This document shows, in pieces, positions 10,031 through 20,700 of a stretch of 59,286 nucleotides of DNA (its first letter is position 1; every line of letters begins with the position of its first letter). Origin of the DNA: Candidatus Binatia bacterium (lineage in GTDB: Bacteria; Desulfobacterota; Binatia; Bin18); contig JAJDZM010000220.1 in assembly GCA_022824615.1 (NCBI GenBank), forward strand, positions 1-59,286. The letters are read 5' to 3'. The position numbers were made by a program, and so were the translations under genes. The notes below the pieces were generated by a model. The model saw nothing but the letters and a program-made list of their open reading frames with translations. It was not told the origin of the DNA and searched no databases.

Positions 10031-10444
10031 ATGACAATGACAAATCAACACGAGGACATTCAACAATTCTACGCCAGCTATCTCGATACGTTTCACTCGG
10101 GTGAGGCCAAGGCGATGGTGCCGTTCTATCGCGCGCCCTGTCTGTTTATCGCGGATCAGGGCGTGACTCTGCTTTCAAGCGAGGCGGAGATTGAAAGGCT
10201 CTTTGCGCAGATTATCCAGGACCTCAAAGGCCGGAATTATGGGCGAAGCGAAGTCACGAACATTCAGATCAAAGAGATGACGGATCGTATCGCGCTCCTC
10301 AGCGGCCTCGCCGTCCGCTACACCAAAACCGGTGAAGAGCTGGAACGATTGGGAGCAACCTACACCCTGCGCAAGACCGACGACCGCTGGCAGATTGTCT
10401 CGGTCGTAGCGCATAGCCCGGAGACCGTGGTGCGGTTCGGGTGA
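10031..10444 (+). CDS. SnoaL-like / DUF4440-like protein
   Basis: 137 residues from ATG 10031, preceded by AAGGAG. An in-frame upstream start at 9986 lacks a ribosome site. The pattern of an N-terminal helix ending in YLDTFHSGEAKAMVPFY, a central strand region and the closing TYTLRKTDDRWQIVSVVAHSPE is typical of NTF2-fold SnoaL/DUF4440 proteins, which are small cytosolic proteins of mixed function. The function is not known. The last 29 bp of the gene recur 494 bp downstream (see repeat). Confidence 0.7.
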   Translation: MTMTNQHEDIQQFYASYLDTFHSGEAKAMVPFYRAPCLFIADQGVTLLSSEAEIERLFAQIIQDLKGRNYGRSEVTNIQIKEMTDRIALLSGLAVRYTKTGEELERLGATYTLRKTDDRWQIVSVVAHSPETVVRFG

Positions 10445-10938
10445 AGCGAGTGGGCTCTGTATAAGTGCAGAAATGGATAGATTATTTCGTTCTTCACAAG
10501 CCGATCACAGCCCAGACGATTACTCAGAGGATCAGATGAAGCTCTCTGAAGGAAAAGTAATCGATATAGTCCGAGTTGAGCAGGTGTCAGCCTACACGCT
10601 GAAGATGTCCTTTAGCGATGGGGCTGAACGAGCCATCAACTTTGAGCCGTTTCTCCGTACATCACACAACCCTCTGATTCGTGCCTACCTCGACCCAGAG
10701 AAGTTTGCCGACTTTACTCTAGAGTATGGAAACCTGATGTGGGACGACTACGGGCTGTGCTTTCCCATCGCAGATTTATACGAGAACAATATCTGTTGAG
10801 GACACTGTCTCACAAAGTTAGGGGGGGGGTCGGGGGCTAAACCGACACCTCCACACCGAGGAAGACTCCGGGATGCCTATCAGCGTGCGAAGAAAAGGTA
10901 GGGGTCGCGGCCCGGAGACCGTGGTGCGGTTCGGGTGA
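10416..10938. repeat. 29-bp perfect direct repeat flanking the DUF2442 gene
   Basis: The last 29 bp of the SnoaL-like gene including its TGA (10416-10444) are repeated exactly at 10910-10938. The 465 bp between hold the DUF2442 gene and a G9 run near 10821. The second copy carries only the gene's tail and lies just before the next ORF. This suggests insertion of the DUF2442 segment with duplication of the flank, or loss of a duplicated gene. Confidence 0.85.
10536..10799 (+). CDS. DUF2442 domain-containing protein
   Basis: 87 residues from ATG 10536 (GAGG 5 bp upstream); an in-frame ATG at 10473 lacks a good ribosome site. The core matches DUF2442: the strand FSDGAERAINFEPFL, then the C-terminal MWDDYGLCFPIADLYEN. 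Such proteins are small, often paired with DUF4160 partners in toxin-antitoxin-like modules; no DUF4160 gene is next to this copy. It sits between the two copies of a 29-bp direct repeat, so it may be a recent insertion. Confidence 0.75.
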   Translation: MKLSEGKVIDIVRVEQVSAYTLKMSFSDGAERAINFEPFLRTSHNPLIRAYLDPEKFADFTLEYGNLMWDDYGLCFPIADLYENNIC

Positions 10939-10958
10939 GAAGACCAGGGCTCATTACT

Positions 10959-11531
10959 ATGACAATTCTTAAAATACCGCCTAGCCGAGATGAGATAATC
11001 ACGATGGTCGTAGATAATATGTATAGTGGCCCTATCCTCAACAATGCTCATCGTGGTGACGTTGCAGAGATGATTGTTCTCTCTGCGTTAGGCCCAGGTT
11101 GGAGGTCTGTTGGGTTGGGCTGGCATCCTTGGGATTTGCAACGAGGAAGCGGGAGTGAACGAGTCCGAATTCAGGTTAAACAGTGTGCAGCTCTTCAGCT
11201 TTGGGGAAAAACGAAACGCTTAGGTTTGAAGTTCGGCTGGAAGAAGAAGGCACCTGACGATTTTGCTAAGTATAATCCGGGAGAAAAAATTGAATCAGAG
11301 GGCTGGTTTTGCGATCTTTTTGTTTTTGGGCTCCATCTTGAAGAGAACATAAATAAAGCAGACCAGCTTGATCCAAAGCAATGGAAGTTTCTTGTTATTC
11401 CGACAAACGATTTGAAGCGGGGGCAGGACTCGATGGTTCTCACGGAGGCATTAAAGAGATGGCGACCAGTAACATGGTGTGATCTCCTGGACGAAGTGGA
11501 ATGTGCTATTGAGCGCCGTAGGTCGGATTAG
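10959..11531 (+). CDS. putative PD-(D/E)XK nuclease-like protein, uncharacterised
   Basis: 190 residues from ATG 10959 (GTG 10935 is an alternative inside the 29-bp repeat). I do not recognise the family by name. An N-terminal helix HRGDVAEMIVLSALG supplies a Glu, then WHPWDLQRG supplies an Asp and VRIQVKQCAALQ a Q-V-K strand: the order E...D...QxK is that of PD-(D/E)XK nucleases. The rest is Trp- and Lys-rich with no membrane segment. Base composition is visibly more AT-rich than its neighbours, consistent with transfer. The catalytic assignment is inferred from the motif only. Confidence 0.6.
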   Translation: MTILKIPPSRDEIITMVVDNMYSGPILNNAHRGDVAEMIVLSALGPGWRSVGLGWHPWDLQRGSGSERVRIQVKQCAALQLWGKTKRLGLKFGWKKKAPDDFAKYNPGEKIESEGWFCDLFVFGLHLEENINKADQLDPKQWKFLVIPTNDLKRGQDSMVLTEALKRWRPVTWCDLLDEVECAIERRRSD

Positions 11532-11547
11532 CGAAGCGTAATCCGAC
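11522..11547. repeat. palindromic intergenic repeat (REP-like)
   Basis: Perfect inverted repeat: GTCGGATTA (11522-11530), eight-base loop, TAATCCGAC (11539-11547). It overlaps the stop codon of the upstream gene. A diverged copy with one arm mismatch lies at 23827-23854. Confidence 0.85.
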
Positions 11548-11594
11548 ATCTCTACAACGCTACGGCCCCTGTCTTTTCCTGAGCTGAGCGCGGA

Positions 11595-12356
11595 CTATTG
11601 GGCCAGCCAGCCGCCATCTGCCGACATGGTGTGACCGGTCACAAAGGAGGCGGCGTCTGAACTGAGCCAAACCACGGCTTCCGCGATTTCTCCCGGCTGG
11701 CCCATCCGGCCGACCGGCTCCATTTCTGCGATCTTGTCGGCCATCTCGGGCTGACCCTCGGTCAGCCGACTGACCATGGGCGTCTCAATCGCGCCCGGAC
11801 AGACGCAGTTCACGCGGATACCGCTCTGCGCGTATTCCAACGCCGCCGCGCGCGTAATCCCGACCACGCCATGCTTGCTGGTGATATAGGCCGGCAGGCG
11901 GTAGCCACCCACTAAGCCATAAGCCGAGGAGGTGTTCACAATGGAACCACCGCCCTGTTTGAGCATCTGAAGAATCTCATATTTCATGCACAGCCAGACG
12001 CCCTTGAGGTTAATCGCCATAGTGCGGTCCCAGCCCTCTTCGCTGGTTTCGGCGGTCAACACGTTTTCCCCTTCAATCCCCGCGTTGTTATAAGCACAGT
12101 CAAGGCGTCCGTACGTTTCGACGATCTGACTGATGAGCCCCTCAACCTCAGCGGCTTGGGAGACATCGACTTGAAGAAAGCCGGCCTCTCCTCCCGCCGC
12201 CTTAACGAGTTGGACCGTCTCCTCACCCCCGTCAACAATGATATCGCTGACCACCACGGTTGCGCCCTCTCGCGCAAAGGCGAGGGCCGAGGCACGCCCG
12301 ATCCCTGAACCGGCCCCCGTAATCAATGCAATTTTTCCCGCTAATACGCCTGCCAT
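11595..12356 (-). CDS. short-chain dehydrogenase/reductase
   Basis: 253 residues. NAD(P)-binding TGAGSGIGRASA at residues ~14-25, Asp at the end of the second strand (VVVSDI) favouring NAD+, YNNAGIEG, catalytic Ser in NTSSAYGL and Tyr/Lys in YITSK, and the C-terminal FVTGHTMSADGGWLAQ typical of glucose 1-dehydrogenase/cyclopentanol dehydrogenase-like SDRs. The start is supported by AAAAGGAGGAG immediately upstream. It is monocistronic on the minus strand; the substrate is unknown. Confidence 0.9.
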   Translation of the reverse strand: MAGVLAGKIALITGAGSGIGRASALAFAREGATVVVSDIIVDGGEETVQLVKAAGGEAGFLQVDVSQAAEVEGLISQIVETYGRLDCAYNNAGIEGENVLTAETSEEGWDRTMAINLKGVWLCMKYEILQMLKQGGGSIVNTSSAYGLVGGYRLPAYITSKHGVVGITRAAALEYAQSGIRVNCVCPGAIETPMVSRLTEGQPEMADKIAEMEPVGRMGQPGEIAEAVVWLSSDAASFVTGHTMSADGGWLAQ

Positions 12357-12586
12357 CGTGCTCCTCCTTTTGAGCTGTTAACTCCAGTATGCTTGTGTCT
12401 TACACGGTTTCGCTTGCTGCGGGCAAGCAACTATTCGGAGGAGCGCATAAACGGGATTGTCCGAGTTACTTAAAAGTGGCGGAACATTGGCGCGACCACG
12501 AACGGTGGGCACCAACCGCAGAAGAGTGGCGGTCGCGGTATCCCCTTGAACCTGAAAATTGTTTCTGCCAAGAGTGAAGGCTCATC

Positions 12587-14364
12587 ATGAGAGTGGGAGG
12601 TATGAAGCTATTAGGGCCATGGCAATACGGACTCGTGGTGTCCTTCGTGGTCTTGATGAGCGCCCCGCTGGCCACGGCACAAGACGCGGAGCAGGCTGAC
12701 GCGCCGGAGGTCGATGAGATACCACAGCCCCTGGATTTGGAGGAACTCCGAGTGGTCGGCTCCCGCCCGCCGGGCCGCTCCGCGGCGGATTCGCCCGTAC
12801 CGGTGGACATCATTGACGGCGACAGCTTCAAGCATTACGGCGTCCGTGACCTGAACAGTCTGCTGGCCGCCACTATTCCGTCCTACAACACGGTCACCAA
12901 CTCCGGCGGCGACAAGAACTCACTCATCCGTCCGGCCAAGCTGCGCGGCCTGCCGCCGGACGCAACCCTGGTCCTGGTCAACGGCAAACGCCGGCATCGT
13001 GGCTCCGGTATCACAGATTGGCCCGATTCTCGCTCCAAAGGCGCGCACGGAGTTGACATTGCCTCCATCCCGGCCATCGCTCTCAAACGGGTGGAGGTCC
13101 TGCGCGCCGGCGCGCAATACGGGTCCGATGCCGTGGCCGGGGTGATGAACTTCGTGCTGCGCGACGACCGCGAGGGCGGCACGCTGGAAGCCCGCTGGGG
13201 CCAGCACTACCACGGCGACGGCGACCCGAATTCCTGGTATCGCAACGATGCGCTCGCCAGGCAGGGTTTCGCCATCGGCACGAACGGCAGTCCCGGCACA
13301 CGGCCCGCGGACGCCGGCTCGGCCAGCCGGGACATCTTTGCCGCCTATCTTGACTTCGACGCCAACCTCGTCAGACAGGTGCTGCTCACCGCCTCGGGCC
13401 GCTACGAGAACCACGAAGGCGTGGGCGACTCTCTGGACGGCAAGGTGGCGGCCCGCTGGAACCTGATTGAGTATGTTCTGGCCATGCGGGCTTCCATCAG
13501 GACCAGCTTTCGGACCCCGACCATCGGACAGGCCAGCTACCGCAAGACAATATCGGCCATTGACCCGAATACGGGGAGGCTCGCAGACAGCGCTATCGTC
13601 ACCCCGGATAGCGCGATTGCCCAGGCGTTTGGGGCGAAACCGCTCAAGCCTGAAACGGCGACCAGCTTTGGCCTGGGTGCGGTGCTCACCCTGGGCGACC
13701 TGTCTGTGACCGCCGACTATTACAACATCGAGTACCGAAACCGGGTGTCTCTGTCCAACGCGCTGTCAGTTTCCAACCTTGACCAGATGACGCGAGACGC
13801 CTTTGCAACGATCTCCTCGGTCTGGCGACCGTCCAATTTTTCAACAACGACTTGGACATGACCATCCAGGGCGTTGACGTGGTGGCCACCTATCCGATGG
13901 AGTTGTTCGGGGGTGGAATCGGCAGGACCCTTTTGACTCTGGCCGGCAACTGGAATACGCTCAAGGTCGACTCGTACTCCGTGGATATCACCGGGGATTG
14001 GCTGGCGACTGCGACAAGAGAGACGGAACCGGAGTTTCGTTTCGTGCTGTCCGCGGACCACGGGTGGGAGCCGTGGCGGCTCCTGATGCGGCTCAAGTAT
14101 TATGACGATTTCCAGGACTTTTCATCGTATAGTCAGATGCACGCCCACGCGCGTGCGCTGCTTGACATCGAGGCGTCTTATACTTTCTTTGACAGTGGGG
14201 TGGTCGCAGCGGTCGGTGCCGAGAATCTGTTCGACACTTACCCAACCAGAAACACTGTCGACAGTTGGGGTTCTCCCGGCAGATATGGTATGAAGTACCC
14301 AGACTACTCGCCCTACGGATTCAGTGGCGGGTTCTACTACCTCAGGGCGTCGTATTCATTCTGA
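12587..14364 (+). pseudogene. TonB-dependent receptor, internally deleted and frameshifted
   Basis: The first 424 codons match the two intact receptors downstream: signal peptide, LEELRVVGSR, and the plug domain. After the HYHGDGD segment near residue 213 the reading jumps directly to a region that in the third receptor lies ~320 codons further on (PNSWYRNDALARQG). About 0.9-1 kb of barrel-coding DNA is therefore missing, in frame. A second lesion near 13800-13850 shifts the frame: the remaining barrel and the SYSF terminus are read from 13852 to 14364. A two-codon deletion also lies in the plug (LRAGAQYG versus LRDGAGAQYG). It is most likely non-functional; the frameshift alone could be a sequencing error, but the deletion cannot. 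Confidence 0.85.
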
Positions 14365-14411
14365 AACCTTGTATTTGGCACACGAACCCGATGAACGGGT
14401 GGGGAGGATAC

Positions 14412-17099
14412 ATGCAAGAATTCAAGTTCTATGGTCTCAAGAGTGAACGTGTCCAGCATCTCATGTCTCTTGAAAGGACATGTTTACTCTTGCTGGTATC
14501 ACTCCTGGTCCTGACGGGCACGCTATCGGCCAGGGCACAGGAGGCCGACCAGGGAAAAGAGGTCCTCGGCCTCGAAGAAATCCGGGTGGTCGGCTCCCGG
14601 TCGGTGGGTCGGTCCGCGGCGGATTCGCCCGTGCCGGTGGACGTTATCGACGGCGATAATTTCAAGAATTACGGTGTCCGCGACCTGAACAACCTGCTGG
14701 CCGCAACCGTTCCGTCCTATAATGTCACCCAGCACGCTATCGGCGACGCCAACGCCCTGGTCCGCCCGGCCAAGCTGCGCGGCCTGCCGCCCGACTCGAC
14801 CCTGGTGCTGGTCAACGGCAAACGCCGCCACCGCTCGTCGGCGATCAGCATCTTCACCTTCGGGCAGGCCCAAGGGGCACACGGCGTGGACATTCGCTCG
14901 ATCCCGTCCATTGCGCTGAAACGTGTTGAAGTGTTGCGCGACGGCGCTGGCGCGCAGTACGGCTCTGACGCGGTAGCCGGGGTCATGAACTTCGTGCTGC
15001 GTGACGCACCCGAGGGCGGCACGGTCGAAGCCCGCTGGGGCCAGTATTATCAGGGCGACGGCGACCAGGTGAGCACCGCGGCCAATATCGGCCTGCCACT
15101 GACCGACGCCGGCTTTGCCAACCTCAGCTTCGAGTTCACCAACGCCGACTCGACTGACCGCAGCTCTGAACTCGACATCGAAAAGCCGTTGAGAAACGCC
15201 GGGCTTCCCGTCAAGCATCGCGCGATGGTGTGGGGCGCACCGGACGTGCCGTACGACTATAAATTCTTCGGCAACTTCGGCCTCGACCTCGGCGACTCTC
15301 ACCATGCCTATGCCTTCGGCAACTGGGCGGAACGCCAGATTCTGGACTCGTGGTATTTCCGGGGCCCGCATCCGTCCGCGCCGACCGGTACGACCGGAGT
15401 GTATCTGGATGGCGAACGGCTCAAGGTCGCCGACCTGACACCCGACGGCACAGGCAACTGCCCGACAATCCTGGCGCGCGATTATACGCAAAACGGCCGG
15501 GCCGCACTGGCCCCGCTGGAGGGCAACCCGGACTGCTACGCACTGGCTCAAAATCTTCCGGGCGGGTTCACGCCACGGATGCGCGGCGGCGTGGAAGACT
15601 GGGGCATCACCTTCGGCCTGCGCGGGACGTTGCAGAGCACTTCTGCGCTGCTCGACGGCTGGAACTACGATATGAGTGCCGCGTTCGGCCAGCACAGAAC
15701 CACGTACTACATATGGAACACCGTCAACCCGCAACTGCTCCGCCTCAAAGACGCCATGCCGACGGGATACTTCGGCCGTGCCTACGAGCAGCGGGACAAG
15801 ATATTCAATCTGGATTTCTCCCGGCTGTTCGACATTGGTGTCTTCTACTCCCCGCTGAACATCGCCTTCGGACTGGAGTACCGCGAGGAAGAGTATGAGA
15901 TCGAATCCGGTGATAAGAACGGCTGGTGCTCTGATGACAACGGAGAATGTGATGGGCAACAGAAAGCGCGTGGCCTCGCCGCACAGGGGTTCAGCGTAGG
16001 CGGCCAAGCGTATCCGGCTATCCGCCCGGAGAATGCGGTGGAGGCCGAACGGGGTAGCTTCGGCGCGTATCTCGACCTCGAAGCCGACGTCATCGAGAAC
16101 GTACTGGTCACCGCCGCGGGCCGCTTCGAGCACCATGAAGGCATCGGCGAGTCCCTGGACGGCAAGCTCGCCGCCCGCTGGAGCCTGCTTGAGGAATATC
16201 TGGCGCTACGCGGCTCAATCGGGACCGGATTTCGTGCCCCGACCGTAGGACAGGCGCACTACCGGGACACGACCTACAATTTTGATCCTGAAACAAATCA
16301 ACTCGTCGAAACACCGACGCTTCCGGGCAGCCACCCGATTGCACTCCGGAAGGGGGCCAAGCCGCTGACACCGGAGACCTCCATGTCTTTTTCGGTCGGG
16401 ATGGTGTTCACCCTTGATGCCCTGGCCGTCACCCTGGACTATTACAATATAGAAGTGAGAAATCGGATCGGGTTGACCAGCGCCCAGGGAATCACTCCTG
16501 AAGATGTCGCCGCCCTGGCCGCTATGAATGTCGATGCGAGTCGCGTGCGAAGCGTGCGGTTTTTCACCAACGCGTTTGAAACGTATACGCAAGGCATCGA
16601 TCTCGTGGCGACCTATCCGCTGGAGTTGTTCGGCGGCAGCATCGGCAGGACCATGTTGACGTTTGCCGGCAACTGGAACGACACCAACCTCAATCTCGAT
16701 TCTATCAATTCGCAGGTCATCAACTCGGTGCGCAAAGTGCAGGTCGAAGATATCGAGCCGGAGTTCCGCTTCTCGCTGATGGCGGACCACACCTGGGGGT
16801 CATGGCGGTTCCTTTCCCGGCTGCATTACTACGACGGTTTCACCGAGCCGTACCAAGACTACAAGATCAACCCGCCCATCTATGCCCGTGCCCGCGCGTT
16901 GCTCGACCTGGAAGCGTCATACCTGTTCGATTTCGGGCTCGTCGTGGCTGCCGGCGTGGATAACCTGCTCGACACCTATCCGACCAAGGTCAAACGGGTG
17001 CATCGGAATGAATATGATGCCGGCCAGAAGTATCCGGTTGCCTCGCCGTATGGATACAACGGCGGGTTCTACTACTTTCGGGCGTCGTACTCATTCTGA
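14412..17099 (+). CDS. TonB-dependent outer-membrane receptor
   Basis: 895 residues from ATG 14412, chosen because GGGGAGGATAC precedes it. A signal peptide with a Leu-rich core ends near ARAQEA (~43). Then comes the TonB-box-like LEEIRVVGSR, the plug domain (residues ~65-190, with PPDSTLVLVNGKRRH and LRDGAGAQYGSDAVAGVMNFVLRD) and a long beta-barrel ending in the outer-membrane sorting signal with terminal Phe (YFRASYSF). It imports an unknown ligand with energy from TonB-ExbBD, none of which is in the window. It is the intact middle copy of a three-receptor array. The secreted-protein gene follows 26 bp later. Confidence 0.92.
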   Translation: MQEFKFYGLKSERVQHLMSLERTCLLLLVSLLVLTGTLSARAQEADQGKEVLGLEEIRVVGSRSVGRSAADSPVPVDVIDGDNFKNYGVRDLNNLLAATVPSYNVTQHAIGDANALVRPAKLRGLPPDSTLVLVNGKRRHRSSAISIFTFGQAQGAHGVDIRSIPSIALKRVEVLRDGAGAQYGSDAVAGVMNFVLRDAPEGGTVEARWGQYYQGDGDQVSTAANIGLPLTDAGFANLSFEFTNADSTDRSSELDIEKPLRNAGLPVKHRAMVWGAPDVPYDYKFFGNFGLDLGDSHHAYAFGNWAERQILDSWYFRGPHPSAPTGTTGVYLDGERLKVADLTPDGTGNCPTILARDYTQNGRAALAPLEGNPDCYALAQNLPGGFTPRMRGGVEDWGITFGLRGTLQSTSALLDGWNYDMSAAFGQHRTTYYIWNTVNPQLLRLKDAMPTGYFGRAYEQRDKIFNLDFSRLFDIGVFYSPLNIAFGLEYREEEYEIESGDKNGWCSDDNGECDGQQKARGLAAQGFSVGGQAYPAIRPENAVEAERGSFGAYLDLEADVIENVLVTAAGRFEHHEGIGESLDGKLAARWSLLEEYLALRGSIGTGFRAPTVGQAHYRDTTYNFDPETNQLVETPTLPGSHPIALRKGAKPLTPETSMSFSVGMVFTLDALAVTLDYYNIEVRNRIGLTSAQGITPEDVAALAAMNVDASRVRSVRFFTNAFETYTQGIDLVATYPLELFGGSIGRTMLTFAGNWNDTNLNLDSINSQVINSVRKVQVEDIEPEFRFSLMADHTWGSWRFLSRLHYYDGFTEPYQDYKINPPIYARARALLDLEASYLFDFGLVVAAGVDNLLDTYPTKVKRVHRNEYDAGQKYPVASPYGYNGGFYYFRASYSF

Positions 17100-17125
17100 A
17101 TCCTGGCATGATCGAGAGAGGACAC

Positions 17126-17758
17126 ATGGCACTGTTCCCACGTTCCGTACAGGTCCATGTGCTCTGGTCTTTAGCGCTTAACCTCCTGCTGTTCCCCGTG
17201 TCAGCCGGGGCGACCAGTGTGCTGGCCCTCTCCTTCGCCTCCCTCGTGCAGGACGCCGAGGTGATTGCGGTCGGCACGGTCACGGCTATCGAGAGCGCCT
17301 GGGATGGCGACAGGAACATACCCCATACCTTCGTGACCTTCTCCAATCTGACGGTGCTGAAAGGGGAAACAGACCAAGCCGAATTGACCCTGCGGTTCCT
17401 CGGGGGACCCACACCCGACGGGGGCGTCATGCAGATTGCCGGTGTGCCGCAGTTTACCGTAGGGGAACGGAGTGTCATTTTTTGTGCAGGCAACAATCAC
17501 CAGGCGGTCCCGCTCGTTGGGGTCTGGCAGGGCGTCTATCGGGTAGTGTTTGATGCAGAGCGTGGGGTGGACACCATCCGCGACCATGCCGGGCGGCCCG
17601 TCACCACGCTGCCGACCGGGGAAGGGGGAATTCTCCACGATGAAGCCCTACACGACACGGCACGGGCAGCCCAGACAGGAGCCGCCCCTGGGGCCATGAC
17701 GCTGCCCACGTTGATTCAGCGGATCGGACAAGAATTGGATCATGCGGAGGAAGACTGA
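17126..17758 (+). CDS. secreted protein of unknown function, upstream of metalloprotease
   Basis: About 210 residues from ATG 17126, with GAGAGG 4 bp upstream (ATG 17108 is an alternative). A signal peptide with hydrophobic core LWSLALNLLLFPVSAGA is visible. The mature part begins LSFASLVQDAEVIAVGTVTAIES, followed by a beta-rich domain (TFVTFSNLTVLKG) resembling proteins often encoded next to secreted matrixin-like proteases; I do not know an established function. Its 3' end overlaps the metalloprotease start by 17 bp, so the two are translationally coupled and may act together outside the cytoplasm, for example as chaperone, inhibitor or partner (inference). Confidence 0.7.
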   Translation: MALFPRSVQVHVLWSLALNLLLFPVSAGATSVLALSFASLVQDAEVIAVGTVTAIESAWDGDRNIPHTFVTFSNLTVLKGETDQAELTLRFLGGPTPDGGVMQIAGVPQFTVGERSVIFCAGNNHQAVPLVGVWQGVYRVVFDAERGVDTIRDHAGRPVTTLPTGEGGILHDEALHDTARAAQTGAAPGAMTLPTLIQRIGQELDHAEED

Positions 17759-20700
17759 CCGGGCCTGGCTGAGTAAGGCTGCGGCCGGGTCTTTTCTGCT
17801 TGCCTGCATCCTCTTGGTTTGGCTGGATGAGAGTGCCACCTATGTCCAAGCCACGAATCCAGTTGCCCTTGGAAACCCCCCGCTTTCCTGGAAGTCCAAC
17901 GAAACGACACTGTTCCTGGGTCTTGGCTGTCCGAGCAGCCCCCTCACTCAGTGGGGGCCGTGCTGGGATGACGCCGCCGAAGCGGCGGCGGCGGAGTGGA
18001 ATGGCGCGGGAGCCCGGTTTCAGTTTCGCACCGAACGCAGATCGGTAGACCCATGCGGTACGGACAGCGGCCGGAACACCGTCGTCTTTGCGGACACCGT
18101 TTGCGGAACTGCGTTCGGCTCGGAAACACTGGCCCTCACATCTTATCTCTGGAACTCTTCAATAGACGTCAGCGCTCTTACCCAGACCCAGGTCTTTTTT
18201 AATACGGCCCCCACTTGGTCCACCTATACCGGCTCATTGCAGAGCGATAACTTCGGACAGCGAATAGTTGACTTCTACCGGGTGGCCCTGCACGAATTTG
18301 GGCATGTCCTGAGCCTCGATCACCCGGACGATGCGGGACAAAGTGTGTCGGCCATCATGAACTCTCGTGTCAGCGATCTGTACCAACTCCAGACGGACGA
18401 TATCAATGGGATTCGGCATATTTATGGCCAGGATAACCGAGTGCCGGTCAGCCTGTCGGTGAGTAACAGTGGCGAGGCCGCGGAGGGGCAGGCGGCCCTG
18501 ACCATCACCGCCACGCTGACGCAGGCCAACACATCCGGGAGCGCGCTCAGCATCCCGGTCCGGGTACGCACCACCGGCACCACGGCGCAGGCTGCGGACT
18601 ACACCGTCGCCTCCTCAATCAGCATCGCGGACACTGCGATAACCGGCACGACCCCCTTCACGGCGGCGAACGACGCCAACGATGAGGCCGACGAGCAGGT
18701 GACCGTCGAGTTGGGCAGTCCCCTGCCCACCGATATCAAAGCCGGCACGCCGAACCACGTGACCATCACCCTCACCGACAACGACCCGACCACGGCCACA
18801 CTCAGCGTCCCGGACACAACCGCGACCGAGGGAGATACGACCGCCACCGCCGAGCTCAGGCTCACCCTGAACCGGGCGCTCGTTGCGGATGAGAGTCTGG
18901 ACATCCCGCTCCAGTTCTCGGGCGGCACGCCGGGCGCGGACTTCACCCTCGCCTTGTCGGGCAGTCCGACCGGGGTGACGTTCTCAGCCGGCACGGTCAC
19001 CTTCGCCGGCCCGAACACCGGACAGAGCGCCACCGTGGCGACGCTCGTACTGACCGCGGCGACCGATGCCAATGCGACCGACGAGACGGTGACCGTGTCC
19101 ATTCCGACCGCCTCAACGGGGAATGCGCCGAAACTGACGGCTACCAACCTTGATGGCGGAGCCACGGGCAGCGGCAGTGGCCAGATCAGCATCGCGGACG
19201 TGACCCCCGTCCTCACCATCACACCCGGCTCCTCGCCGGTGACCGAAGGCACGGCGGCGGCCTTCACCGTTACGGCCAATCCGGCACCGACGACGAATCT
19301 CCCGGTCTCCTTGACCGTTGCGCAGACCGGCGACTTCGCCGCTGCCAGCGCGGTCGGTAACAACAAGTCCGTCACCGCCCCCACCGCCGGCTCTGTCACC
19401 TACACCGTCGCCACGCTCGATGACCAAGTGGACGAAGCCAATGGCGCAGTGACGGTGACCCTCACCGGCAACTCCGGCTACACGGTGGGCAACCCAGCCA
19501 CCGCCACAGTCACCGTGCACGACGATGACGAGCCGCCACCCCCGCCGCCTCCTCCCAGGGGCGGCGGCAGTAGTGGTGACGGTGGAGGCGGCGGCAGTAG
19601 TGGCGGCGGTAGCGGTGGGGGGGGTGCCACCGTGCGGGACACCCACGGCAACAGGCCAAGAACGGCCACCAGCGTTGCGCTGACACCGCAGCAGCGTACC
19701 CCGACCCAGCACGGGAACCTCGTGTCCCGTACCGACGTAGACTACTTCGCCGTCGAGTTCCCTTTACCCGGCCTGGTGTGGGTGGAAACGGAGAGCACCA
19801 TCAACACCCGCGGGCGGCTGTTCGATGCCGAAGAGACCCCGCTGGCGGAAGACGACAACGGCGGCGTCCGGCAGAACTTCCGGCTCGGGAGCGCCGTGGA
19901 GAAAGGCGTACACTATATTTCCGTGGACAGTCCCCGGGGGGCCACCGGGTCCTACACCCTCCGGATCGACTACCGGCCCGGCTACCTGGAGATTCCGTGG
20001 GCCGCCTCCACTCAGAGCGGCATCAGCGTGATCTCCGGGTGGATCTGTGACGCGGACGTCGTGGAGATCATAATCGACTCCACCGGGCAACCCGAGCAAA
20101 CCTGGGAAGCCGCCTACGGGACCGAGCGCATAGACACGCTCGAAGAATGTGGGGACGTGGACAACGGCTATGGGCTGTTGTTCAACTGGAACGAACTAGG
20201 CGCGGGGGCGCACACCGTGCGGACCGTGGTCGATGGGGTGGTCTTAGCCGAATCCCCCCTCACCATCACCACCCTCGGCCCCGAGTCCTTCCGCCGGGGG
20301 CTCAGCGGGACGTATCCCCTCGCAGACTTTCCACAGCCCGGGGACACCACCGCAGTCGTGTGGAGCGAAGCCCAACAGAACTTCGTGATTGCCGCCGGGG
20401 AGAGCCGCCCTGGCGTGGGCGACACCCGCGGCCCCTATCCGCAGTTACAGTTCGAGAACCCCGGTCCCGGCACCTACCAGAGCGGGGTCGGGGTCATATC
20501 CGGCTGGGCCTGCGAGGCCGAGAGCGTCGAGGTCGTCATCACGCCCGAGCAGGGTGACACCCTCCGGTTGGAAGCCGCGTATGGGACGGAGCGGGTGGAC
20601 ACCCTGGCGCCGTGTGGGGACGTGGACAATGGCTTTGGGCTGTTGTTCAACTGGAACCGGCTGGGGGATGGGGAGCATGTGGTAGAACTCCTCGTAGACG

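Noticed and set aside
12389..12577. 62-codon ORF between SDR and the receptor pseudogene
   Set aside because: No ribosome site, no recognisable pattern; cannot be separated from chance.
14523..16136. 537-codon antisense frame within the middle TonB receptor; similar long antisense frames at 18599-19399 and 28494-30050
   Set aside because: They lie wholly opposite well-supported genes, show no domain or ribosome site, and are expected from GC-rich codon bias.
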